Shown here: piece by piece, positions 8,101 to 15,680 of the stretch | Layout of the letters: the number at the start of each line of letters is the position of its first letter | Position numbering within the stretch: position 1 is the stretch's first letter | Assembly: GCA_039984715.1 (NCBI GenBank) | Contig: JBDWUA010000017.1 | Location: 1-23,613 of the forward strand | Length of the DNA: 23,613 nt | Source of the DNA: JABSSA01 sp039984715 | GTDB taxonomy: Bacteria; Pseudomonadota; Alphaproteobacteria; Rhodobacterales; Rhodobacteraceae | Direction of reading: 5' to 3' | The notes under the pieces: generated by a model | Databases searched by the model: none | What the model was told of the DNA's origin: nothing | Seen by the model: only the letters and a program-made list of their open reading frames with translations | Made by a program: the position numbers and the translations under genes

Positions 8101-9386
8101 GCACGGTTCAGCAGGACTGGGTGTTCGCGGATGACTTCATCCAGAATGTCCCAAACTTCGGGGCGTTCTTTTTCGACCAGCTTTTTGGCCTGCTTCACAG
8201 TGGAAGACAGTCCTTTGGCCTCGAGCCGCGAATAGATGAACGGTTTGAACAGCTCCAACGCCATCTTCTTGGGAAGACCACATTGATGCAGTTTCAATTC
8301 CGGACCGGTCACAATGACCGAACGGCCAGAGAAGTCGACGCGTTTCCCCAAAAGGTTCTGACGGAAACGACCTTGCTTACCCTTCAGCATGTCTGACAGC
8401 GATTTCAACGGACGCTTGTTGGCACCCGTGATGACGCGGCCACGACGACCGTTGTCAAACAACGCATCGACAGATTCCTGCAGCATCCGTTTTTCGTTCC
8501 GCACGATGATGTCAGGTGCGCGCAGTTCGATCAAACGCTTCAAACGGTTGTTCCGGTTGATCACCCGACGATAGAGATCGTTCAGGTCAGACGTCGCAAA
8601 ACGACCACCATCCAACGGCACAAGCGGACGCAATTCTGGTGGGATCACCGGAATAACTGTCATCACCATCCATTCCGGACGGTTGCCTGATTCAAGGAAG
8701 CTTTCGACAACCTTCAAACGTTTGATGATCTTTTTGGGCTTCAACTCGCCAGTCGCGACTTTCAGCTCTTCACGAAGACGCTCGGCCTCGCCATCAAGAT
8801 CGATTTGCGCCAACATCTCACGGATCGCTTCGGCACCGATGTTCGCCGTAAAGGCGTCCATGCCAAACGCATCCTGCGCGTCCATGTATTCCTCTTCCGA
8901 CAACATCTGACCATAAGTCAGGTCTGTCAGGCCAGGTTCGATAACCACATAGTTTTCGAAATACAGAACACGCTCCAGATCACGCAAAGTCATGTCCAGC
9001 ATCAGACCGATGCGGGACGGCAGTGACTTCAGGAACCAAATGTGCGCAACTGGGGCCGCCAGTTCGATGTGGCCCATACGTTCGCGACGCACTTTTTGCA
9101 GCGTGACTTCCACACCGCATTTCTCGCAGACAACGCCGCGATACTTCATGCGTTTATATTTACCGCATAGACATTCGTAATCTTTGATTGGTCCAAAGAT
9201 ACGTGCACAGAACAGACCATCGCGTTCAGGCTTGAACGTCCGATAGTTGATGGTTTCGGGCTTTTTGATCTCACCGAAAGACCACGACAGGATCCGCTCT
9301 GGCGATGCCAGCGAGACTTTGATCTCGTCAAAAACCTTCTGCGGTGTCAGCGGATTAAACGGGTTGTTTGTCAGTTCTTGGTTCAT
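5142..9386 (-). CDS. rpoC: RNA polymerase beta' subunit
   Basis: Beta' carries the catalytic magnesium of RNA polymerase. The product is 1414 residues, typical of Alphaproteobacteria. Visible landmarks: the N-terminal zinc ribbon (cysteines 72, 74, 87, 90), the catalytic NADFDGDQ loop at 461-468 with three aspartates, a second zinc site around 820-902 (DCGTET plus C-x6-C-x2-C), and the bridge helix/trigger loop region with [20 protein letters not shown]. I start at [10 protein letters not shown] (ATG 9384-9386), which has AGGGAA 6 nt upstream and is the family start; the longer in-frame ORF to 9431 would run into the small membrane-protein gene. It follows that gene by 13 nt and ends at a strong terminator. 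Confidence 0.99.
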   Translation of the reverse strand: [1414 protein letters not shown]

Positions 9387-9399
9387 ACTGATTTCCCTT

Positions 9400-9654
9400 T
9401 CAGGGTGCCCCCGGAATGAATTGGGTGGCAAATAAGAATACGCCGAACTGAGCTATCCCAAAGATTACGGTATACAGCATCTGACGGCGCTGGTGCGCTG
9501 GAGTCATAGTGGACCATCCCGGTTTCCAGAACTTCGTCCATCCCAGCTCTGGCACCATTTCCTTGCGCAGTCGCAGACTGGCTCGAAGATATAGCGCCCA
9601 GAAAATGAGCATCGGACAGACGAAATATAGAAGGACTGGCCCCCATGGGATCAC
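9400..9654 (-). CDS. Small two-span membrane protein between rpoB and rpoC, unknown function
   Basis: This 84-residue ORF begins with a GTG that overlaps the rpoB stop codon (GTGA), a classic arrangement for coupled translation, and ends 13 nt before the rpoC ATG. Two hydrophobic segments, about residues 5-25 and 60-80, predict an inner-membrane protein with a short polar loop rich in Trp, Lys and Pro (LGWTKFWKPGW near 38-48). No catalytic motif is visible and I do not recognise the family. The exact filling of the rpoB-rpoC gap, with no spare non-coding space except the rpoC ribosome site, argues that the frame is real. An ATG at 9610-9612 would remove most of the first span and is less likely. 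Why a membrane protein should be made with RNA polymerase is unknown. Confidence 0.75.
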   Translation of the reverse strand: MIPWGPVLLYFVCPMLIFWALYLRASLRLRKEMVPELGWTKFWKPGWSTMTPAHQRRQMLYTVIFGIAQFGVFLFATQFIPGAP

Positions 9655-12600
9655 TCATCTTCCTCCGCATCCAACAGTTCCATGTTCAAGCCAAGGCCAC
9701 GGACTTCTTTGACGAGAACGTTGAATGATTCCGGCACGCCGGCCTCAAAGTTGTCTTCGCCTTTGACGATGCTTTCATAGACTTTCGTCCGTCCAGCTAC
9801 GTCATCCGATTTCACGGTCAACATTTCCTGCAGGGTATATGCAGCGCCATAAGCTTCCAAAGCCCAGACTTCCATTTCCCCAAAGCGCTGACCACCGAAC
9901 TGCGCTTTACCGCCCAACGGCTGCTGGGTGACCAGCGAGTATGGACCGGTTGAACGCGCGTGGATTTTGTCGTCCACAAGGTGGTGCAGTTTCAGCAGGT
10001 ATTTGATGCCGACAGTCACAGGGCGGCTGAATTGTTCGCCCGAGCGTCCGTCGAACAAGATCGACTGACCCGAAGTGTCAAACCCTGCGCGTTCCAGCGC
10101 ATTGTTCACATCCGCTTCTTTCGCACCGTCAAAGACAGGCGTCGCGATTGGAACGCCGCGTGACACGTTACCAGCCGCTTCGACCAACGCGTCTTCGTCC
10201 ATGCCGGTGATGCCTTCTTCATAGACATCCTCGCCATAGGCCAAGCGCATGGCTTCGCGAACAGGTGTTAGATCACCTGAACGACGATACTCTTGCAACG
10301 CCTCGTCCACATTCAGACCCAGACCGCGTGCGGCCCACCCCATATGTGTTTCAAGGATCTGACCAACGTTCATACGCGATGGCACGCCCAGTGGGTTCAG
10401 ACAGAAATCAACAGGTGTCCCGTCTTCAAGGAACGGCATGTCCTCCATCGGAACAACTTTGGAGATAACCCCTTTGTTCCCGTGACGACCGGCCATTTTG
10501 TCACCCGGCTGCAGCTTACGCTTCACCGCGACAAACACTTTGACCATTTTCATCACACCCGGTGGCAAATCATCACCCCGGCGGACTTTTTCGACCTTGT
10601 CCTCAAACCGAGCATCCAACGCGCGTTTTTGCACTTCGTATTGCTCGTTCAGGGCTTCGACGATTTGAGCGTCAGATTCTTCGGCCAACGCCAGCTGCCA
10701 CCACTGACCACGGGTCAGCATTTGCAACAAATCTTCGTCGATCACAGCATTCGGACGAACGCCTTTGGGGCCTTTGACAGCAACTTTACCCATAATCAAC
10801 GTTTTGAGACGCGCATAGATGTTTCGGTCAAGGATCGCCAATTCGTCGTCCCGGTCACGGGCCAGACGTTCGACTTCTTCACGTTCGATCTGCAACGCAC
10901 GTTCGTCTTTTTCGATACCGTGGCGGTTAAACACACGCACTTCGACGACCGTTCCGTAATCACCCGGCTTGACCCGCATTGATGTGTCGCGCACATCCGA
11001 TGCTTTTTCACCAAAGATAGCACGCAGAAGCTTTTCTTCTGGTGTCATCGGGCTTTCGCCTTTTGGTGTGATCTTACCGACCAGAATGTCACCCGGTTCT
11101 ACATCCGCGCCAATGTAAACGATGCCTGCCTCGTCGAGGTTGCGCAGCGCTTCTTCACCAACGTTTGGAATGTCGCGTGTGATTTCTTCTGGCCCAAGCT
11201 TCGTGTCACGTGCAGCGACTTCAAATTCCTCGATGTGGATCGAGGTGAAGACGTCGTCACGTGCAATACGCTCAGAAATCAGGATCGAGTCTTCGTAGTT
11301 GTAGCCATTCCAAGGCATAAACGCGACGACCACGTTTTTACCCAATGCCAATTCACCCAAGTCAGTGGATGGACCATCTGCGATGATCTCACCTTTGCTG
11401 ACAGGCTGCCCCACACGCACCAGCGGACGCTGGTTGATACATGTGTTCTGATTGGAACGTTGGAACTTACGCATGCGATAGATGTCAACGCCCGCATCGC
11501 CCAGTTCGAGGTCTTCGGTCGCCCGGATAACAATCCGCTGCGCGTCGACTTGGTCGATGATACCAGCGCGGTAAGCTTGAATAGCCGCACCCGAGTCAAT
11601 CGCCACTTTTTCCTCGATGCCCGTTCCAACCAAAGGTGCCTCGGCACGCAGCAGCGGAACAGCCTGACGTTGCATGTTCGACCCCATCAGGGCGCGGTTC
11701 GCATCGTCGTTTTCAAGGAATGGGATCAGCGACGCCGCAACAGACACCAACTGCTTTGGCGAAACGTCGATCAGATCAACGTTTTCATTTGGCGCAAGCG
11801 TATAGTCACCGGCCTGACGTGTCGAAACCAGATCGTTGACGAACTTGCCCGCACTGTCCAAGTTAGCGTTTGCCTGAGCAACAGTGTGACGCATTTCTTC
11901 CGTTGCAGACATGTACACAACATCGTCAGACACCTGCCCGCCGGAAACCCGGCGATACGGTGTTTCGATAAAGCCGTACTTGTTCACACGAGCGAAGGTT
12001 GCCAGCGAGTTAATCAGACCAATATTCGGGCCTTCCGGAGTTTCAATGGGACACATCCGACCATAATGGGTCGGGTGCACATCGCGCACCTCAAAGCCGG
12101 CCCGTTCACGTGTCAAACCGCCAGGCCCAAGCGCGGACAGACGACGCTTGTGCGTGACTTCCGACAATGGGTTGGTTTGGTCCATGAACTGTGACAGCTG
12201 GCTTGAACCAAAGAATTCACGAACGGCGGCAGCCGCAGGTTTTGCATTGATCAAGTCTTGCGGCATCACGGTGTCGATTTCGACCGATGACATCCGCTCT
12301 TTGATCGCGCGCTCCATGCGCAACAAACCAACGCGGTACTGGTTTTCCATCAACTCACCAACGGAACGTACACGACGATTGCCCAAGTGGTCGATGTCAT
12401 CCACGTCGCCCTTGCCATCGCGCAGCTCAACCAGAGCTTTGATACAGGCGATGATGTCGGCCTTGCGCAAGGTGCGCATGGTGTCTTCTGCATCAAGAGC
12501 CAAACGCATGTTCATTTTCACACGACCAACGGCCGACAGATCATAGCGTTCGCTGTCAAAGAACAAGGTATCGAACAACGCAGACGCCGCATCAACGGTG

Positions 12601-13790
12601 GGCGGCTCGCCCGGACGCATGACACGGTAAATGTCCATCAACGCGGACTCGCGGTTGATGTTTTTATCCTGCGCCATCGTGTTGCGGATATAAGCGCCAA
12701 CATTGATGTTATCGATGTCGAGGACCGGAATATCTTTCACGCCCGCTTCAAGCAGGTCTGTGACGGATCCACCGATCAATGTGCCATCTTTGTCGTATTC
12801 CAGCGTCAGTTCGTCGCCAGCTTCGACATAGATCGCGCCTGTCTCTTCGTTGATGATGTCTTTGGCGACAAATTTGCCAACGATGTGTTCGAACGGAACA
12901 AGCAAATCAGTTACTTCCGCTTCGTCGATCAACTTTTTGACGGCGCGTGGTGTAACTTTCTTGCCAGCTTCGGCAATCACAGTACCCGTTTTCGCATCAA
13001 CAAGATCATATGTCGGGCGCGTTCCGCGTGCACGTTCTGGGAAGAACGGCGTGACCCAACCTTTGTTCTTGCCTTCGATCTTGAAGGACACAGTGTTGTA
13101 ATACGCGTCCATGATGCCTTCTTGGTCTAGGCCAAGCGCATACAAAAGCGTTGTCACAGGCAGCTTCCGGCGACGGTCAATCCGCGAGAACACGATGTCT
13201 TTTGCGTCGAATTCAAAATCCAACCAAGAACCGCGATATGGAATGATACGGCACGCAAACAACAATTTCCCGGAGGAATGCGTTTTGCCTTTGTCGTGAT
13301 CAAAGAACACGCCCGGCGAACGGTGCATCTGGGAAACGATAACACGCTCTGTCCCGTTCACAACAAACGTCCCGTTCGGGGTCATCAAGGGCATGTCACC
13401 CATGAATACGTCTTGCTCTTTGATGTCCTTGACGGACTTGGCGCCTGTATCTTCGTCGATATCAAACACAATCAATCGCAGCGTCACCTTCAGCGGGGCT
13501 GCATAGGTCATGTCGCGCTGCTGACATTCTTCAACGTCATACTTCGGAGCTTCAAGCTCGTACTTTACATATTCAAGTATCGCAGTTTCGTTGAAATCCT
13601 TGATCGGAAAAACCGATTGGAAAACTCCATTGATGCCTTCGCCTTCTGTTGGTTCTGGCGCTTCGCCGGAATTCAGGAAAAGGTCGTAACTGGATTTTTG
13701 CACCTCAATGAGGTTCGGCATTTCCAAAACTTCACGGATTTTGCCGTAATACTTGCGCAAGCGTTTTTGTCCAAGGTACGATTGTGCCAT
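9651..13790 (-). CDS. rpoB: RNA polymerase beta subunit
   Basis: Beta forms one pincer of RNA polymerase and most of the rifampicin pocket. The product is 1379 residues from MAQSYLGQKRLRKYYG, the usual alphaproteobacterial start; an in-frame extension of 28 codons to 13874 lacks family support. The rifampicin-region segment SSQLSQFMDQTNPLSE...THKRRLSALGPGG is present with the sensitive-type Asp, His and Ser residues, so no common resistance change is seen. The C-terminal region has the ubiquitous GDKMAGRHGNKGV motif and the SLVTQQPLGGKAQFGGQRFG box. The ribosome site is GGAG 12 nt from the ATG, which is rather distant. It heads a transcription unit with the small membrane-protein gene and rpoC, behind a 500-nt upstream region. 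Confidence 0.99.
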   Translation of the reverse strand: MAQSYLGQKRLRKYYGKIREVLEMPNLIEVQKSSYDLFLNSGEAPEPTEGEGINGVFQSVFPIKDFNETAILEYVKYELEAPKYDVEECQQRDMTYAAPLKVTLRLIVFDIDEDTGAKSVKDIKEQDVFMGDMPLMTPNGTFVVNGTERVIVSQMHRSPGVFFDHDKGKTHSSGKLLFACRIIPYRGSWLDFEFDAKDIVFSRIDRRRKLPVTTLLYALGLDQEGIMDAYYNTVSFKIEGKNKGWVTPFFPERARGTRPTYDLVDAKTGTVIAEAGKKVTPRAVKKLIDEAEVTDLLVPFEHIVGKFVAKDIINEETGAIYVEAGDELTLEYDKDGTLIGGSVTDLLEAGVKDIPVLDIDNINVGAYIRNTMAQDKNINRESALMDIYRVMRPGEPPTVDAASALFDTLFFDSERYDLSAVGRVKMNMRLALDAEDTMRTLRKADIIACIKALVELRDGKGDVDDIDHLGNRRVRSVGELMENQYRVGLLRMERAIKERMSSVEIDTVMPQDLINAKPAAAAVREFFGSSQLSQFMDQTNPLSEVTHKRRLSALGPGGLTRERAGFEVRDVHPTHYGRMCPIETPEGPNIGLINSLATFARVNKYGFIETPYRRVSGGQVSDDVVYMSATEEMRHTVAQANANLDSAGKFVNDLVSTRQAGDYTLAPNENVDLIDVSPKQLVSVAASLIPFLENDDANRALMGSNMQRQAVPLLRAEAPLVGTGIEEKVAIDSGAAIQAYRAGIIDQVDAQRIVIRATEDLELGDAGVDIYRMRKFQRSNQNTCINQRPLVRVGQPVSKGEIIADGPSTDLGELALGKNVVVAFMPWNGYNYEDSILISERIARDDVFTSIHIEEFEVAARDTKLGPEEITRDIPNVGEEALRNLDEAGIVYIGADVEPGDILVGKITPKGESPMTPEEKLLRAIFGEKASDVRDTSMRVKPGDYGTVVEVRVFNRHGIEKDERALQIEREEVERLARDRDDELAILDRNIYARLKTLIMGKVAVKGPKGVRPNAVIDEDLLQMLTRGQWWQLALAEESDAQIVEALNEQYEVQKRALDARFEDKVEKVRRGDDLPPGVMKMVKVFVAVKRKLQPGDKMAGRHGNKGVISKVVPMEDMPFLEDGTPVDFCLNPLGVPSRMNVGQILETHMGWAARGLGLNVDEALQEYRRSGDLTPVREAMRLAYGEDVYEEGITGMDEDALVEAAGNVSRGVPIATPVFDGAKEADVNNALERAGFDTSGQSILFDGRSGEQFSRPVTVGIKYLLKLHHLVDDKIHARSTGPYSLVTQQPLGGKAQFGGQRFGEMEVWALEAYGAAYTLQEMLTVKSDDVAGRTKVYESIVKGEDNFEAGVPESFNVLVKEVRGLGLNMELLDAEEDE

Positions 13791-14120
13791 GCGGTTTTCG
13801 CACTCCATCTTTGTCTGTCCACATGCGGGCGGGGCGAGCCGCTGCGAACCATCAAAGACCAGAAAGCGGGTCAATCCCTGCGCACCTGCCCAAGATGCGC
13901 GCCCGACCTCGTCTCTCCAAGGGAACTGCCAAGACCGTTAAACCCTTTGTTTTATTGGGTTAACTATGGCAGCTCTCTACGAAAGGCGATTGTTTTTCGA
14001 AGTTAGGACCTGCTCCCGGCGTCTCAACACAAATTTCCGCGCGCGAATCGCTCGCACCCGGAAGAAACTGCTAATTATGTCAGACCTTAAAAAAGAGCAA
14101 CCGCGAGCGACTAAAAAGTT
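13791..14120 (-). other. Region upstream of rpoB, presumed rpoBC leader
   Basis: This stretch has no protein gene I can support. On the minus strand it holds alternative promoter-like sequences (a CATAAT box at 14074-14079; TTGAGA-N16-TAACTT around 14000-14030) and an imperfect inverted repeat, GTTAACCC / GGGTTTAAC, with arms at about 13937-13945 and 13957-13964. If transcription starts upstream, near 14204, the rpoB mRNA has a leader of about 415 nt, long enough for post-transcriptional control. Confidence 0.4.
13937..13964. repeat. Inverted repeat in the rpoB leader
   Basis: Arms GTTAAACCC and GGGTTAAC pair with a single bulged A around an A/T-rich 11-nt loop. No run of T follows on the minus strand, so it is not an intrinsic terminator; it may be an RNA stem in the leader or a protein-binding site. 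Confidence 0.35.
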
Positions 14121-14186
14121 TCACGAAGACATGCGACTTATGTGGAGCCTAACTAAAGAACCTAATCCGCAGCGCTTGATAAACAT
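14121..14186 (-). CDS. Possible 21-residue leader peptide upstream of rpoB
   Basis: An ATG at 14184-14186 is preceded by a perfect GGAGG exactly 6 nt upstream, one of the best ribosome sites in the window. The frame codes for 21 residues (starting MFIKRCGLGS) and stops at TGA 14121-14123. It lies just downstream of a promoter-like pair (14211-14239) and about 330 nt before rpoB. The peptide is basic with no recognised motif, and no codon run typical of an amino-acid attenuator is present. It may be a regulatory upstream ORF, a small protein or chance; the only evidence is the ribosome site and position. Confidence 0.35.
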   Translation of the reverse strand: MFIKRCGLGSLVRLHISRMSS

Positions 14187-14210
14187 CCAAGACCTCCAAT
14201 GAACGTGGTT

Positions 14211-14239
14211 CCATAATTGCGCTTGTGCTGGATGATCAA
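14211..14239 (-). promoter_or_regulatory. Candidate rpoB promoter
   Basis: On the minus strand TTGATC (14234-14239) is followed after 17 nt by TTATGG (14211-14216; with 18 nt, TATGGA). It lies downstream of the rplL terminator and upstream of the possible leader peptide and rpoB, which need a promoter because the terminator at 14281-14310 separates them from rplJL. The -10 match is only moderate. Confidence 0.35.
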
Positions 14240-14280
14240 CTGCGAAAAGCGCAATCGCTTGACAAAAGACCCTAGGCCAC

Positions 14281-14310
14281 AAAAAAAGGCGCCCCGTTTC
14301 CGGAGCGCCT
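14281..14310 (-). terminator. Intrinsic terminator or attenuator after rplL
   Basis: A 10-bp stem (14287-14296 with 14301-14310), GC-rich with a G-U pair on the minus-strand RNA and a 4-nt loop, is followed by seven T residues (14281-14287). It lies 24 nt after the rplL stop. Its strength suggests that rpoBC is mainly transcribed from its own promoter, although partial read-through, as in the E. coli rplL-rpoB attenuator, cannot be excluded. Confidence 0.88.
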
Positions 14311-14333
14311 CAACATCCCAAAAGGGATAAGAC

Positions 14334-14711
14334 TTAAGCCACTTCGACTTCTGCGCCAGCTGCTTCCAGCTTGCCTTTGATCTCTTCGGCTTCGGCTTTG
14401 TCGACGCCTTCTTTGATCTTGCCACCAGCTTCGACAAGGTCTTTGGCTTCTTTGAGGCCCAGACCCGTGATGCCACGGACTTCTTTGATGACGTTGATTT
14501 TCGATGCGCCTGCGTTTTTCAGGACGACGTCGAATTCCGTCTTTTCTTCTTCAGCAGCACCACCAGCGTCGCCGCCTGCGCCAGCCATCATAACGGCTCC
14601 GCCTGCTGCTGGCTCGATGCCATATTCGTCTTTAAGGATCGTTTTCAGTTCTTGTGCTTCGAGCAGCGTGAGACCCACGATTTGCTCTGCAAGTGCTTTC
14701 AGATCAGCCAT
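14334..14711 (-). CDS. rplL: Large-subunit ribosomal protein L7/L12
   Basis: L7/L12 forms the flexible multimeric stalk of the 50S subunit that recruits translational GTPases such as EF-Tu and EF-G. The 125-residue acidic protein has the N-terminal dimerisation domain (about 1-32), an Ala/Gly-rich hinge (about 35-52) and the C-terminal domain with the conserved KINVIKEVRGITGLGLKEAK stretch (about 72-91). It starts at ATG 14709-14711 and follows rplJ by 73 nt, the conserved order. A strong terminator lies downstream. Nothing is unusual. Confidence 0.99.
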   Translation of the reverse strand: MADLKALAEQIVGLTLLEAQELKTILKDEYGIEPAAGGAVMMAGAGGDAGGAAEEEKTEFDVVLKNAGASKINVIKEVRGITGLGLKEAKDLVEAGGKIKEGVDKAEAEEIKGKLEAAGAEVEVA

Positions 14712-14784
14712 GTCCAGCTCTTTCCGTTTGCTAATATGTGTATTCTAACGCGCCAAGTTCACCTTAGCGCCGTTCTGACAAGCC

Positions 14785-15297
14785 TTAGGCCGCCTTCTCC
14801 TCGATAGTCGAAAGGATTGAGGCGATGTTCGATGCAGGTGCGCCAATAGCTCCGGCAATGTTCGATGCAGGTGCGCCGATACAGCCAACGATCGAAGCAA
14901 TAAGCTCGTCACGCGAAGGCATTTTCGACACGGCCGTTACACCGGCACGGTCCAAAGCGTTTTCACCCATGGCTCCGCCAATAATTTCGAACTTTTCGTT
15001 CGTCTTGGCAAAGTCCTCGGCCACTTTCGCTGCTGCGACAGGGTCCTCGGAATAGGTGATAACGGTCATGCCCGAGAGGTATTCACTAATGGAAGCACAA
15101 GGCTTCCCCTCTAGGGCAATTCTGGCGAGCCTGTTCTTGGCGACCCGTACAGCAGCATCCGCTTCACGTGCTTTCGCACGAAGATCCTGCATGTCGGCAA
15201 CTGTCAGACCGGCGTAGTGGGAAACCACGACGACGCCAGAGCTTTCGAAGATTTGGCCGAGTTCCTCGACCAATTTCTCTTTCTGGGCTCTATCCAC
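14785..15297 (-). CDS. rplJ: Large-subunit ribosomal protein L10
   Basis: L10 binds 23S rRNA and carries the L7/L12 dimers on a long C-terminal helix. The product is 170 residues, normal for Alphaproteobacteria. The start is GTG at 15295-15297, with GGAG 7 nt upstream, giving MDRAQKEKLVEEL, the expected N-terminus. Near the C-terminus an 11-residue segment, IGAPASNIAGA, occurs twice in tandem (DNA about 14822-14877); this lies in the helix that binds L7/L12 dimers, where repeat number relates to stalk copy number in the family. The gene is preceded by a roughly 265-nt leader, where L10 or the L10-L12 complex regulates translation in other bacteria. Confidence 0.98.
   Translation of the reverse strand: MDRAQKEKLVEELGQIFESSGVVVVSHYAGLTVADMQDLRAKAREADAAVRVAKNRLARIALEGKPCASISEYLSGMTVITYSEDPVAAAKVAEDFAKTNEKFEIIGGAMGENALDRAGVTAVSKMPSRDELIASIVGCIGAPASNIAGAIGAPASNIASILSTIEEKAA
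14822..14877 (-). repeat. Tandem 33-bp direct repeat inside rplJ
   Basis: Two nearly identical 23-nt blocks (14822-14844 and 14855-14877, one mismatch) lie 33 nt apart and encode the repeated IGAPASNIA segment of L10. The period is 11 codons, so slippage would keep the frame and add or remove a turn of the stalk helix. Confidence 0.85.
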
Positions 15298-15562
15298 AGT
15301 GTTACTCCAGTATATGGAGGGGCGATCCCCCTCCGGCTCACATTCACGTTCAGAAACTGCCTGAACGCATCGTGTCCTTACGGGTCGTCGCAGCCCAAGC
15401 TCGGAAACACAGTTTCAAGCTGGAATGTCTCTTCCCGTCTCAGGCAGGAATTATGAAAGCATATGCAATCACCCACCGTCTCGGACGAAATGCCAAAGCG
15501 CTTCCGAATCAACGAAAGCGCCCGACATCGCGGAGTTAGGACGTTTCCACTGGAATGTGAAG
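15298..15562 (-). promoter_or_regulatory. rplJ leader (L10 leader-like regulatory RNA)
   Basis: About 265 nt separate the predicted transcription start from the rplJ GTG, with no supported gene. The position, length and several blocks (GACGGGAAGAGACA near 15422-15435; GACGACCCGTAAGGA near 15376-15390) resemble what I recall of leaders before rplJ in Rhodobacterales, and the L10 leader is a known feedback element. At its 3' end a perfect 7-bp GC-rich hairpin (GGAGGGG 15316-15322 with CCCCTCC 15328-15334 on the plus strand) stands 7 nt upstream of the rplJ ribosome site. No covariance search was possible. Confidence 0.6.
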
Positions 15563-15568
15563 GGGCTG

Positions 15569-15597
15569 TTTGTAGATTGTTTTCCACGCTCTATCAA
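15569..15597 (-). promoter_or_regulatory. Promoter of rplJ-rplL
   Basis: On the minus strand TTGATA (15592-15597) is followed after 17 nt by TACAAA (15569-15574), giving 9 of 12 consensus matches. It lies between the kinase gene and rplJ and would start a 265-nt leader. Confidence 0.55.
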
Positions 15598-15680
15598 TTT
15601 GATGCATACATGTTTTTTATCCGGCGGCGATACTATGGGCCCAGTCCTGATTGGCAATTGATGGACAATACACCAATTGA

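Noticed and set aside
14077..14202. Plus-strand 41-codon frame (beginning MSDLKKEQ) opposite the rpoB upstream region
   Set aside because: Only a distant GGAAG site, no plus-strand promoter seen, and it lies antisense to the probable rpoB leader. Possible but not supportable.
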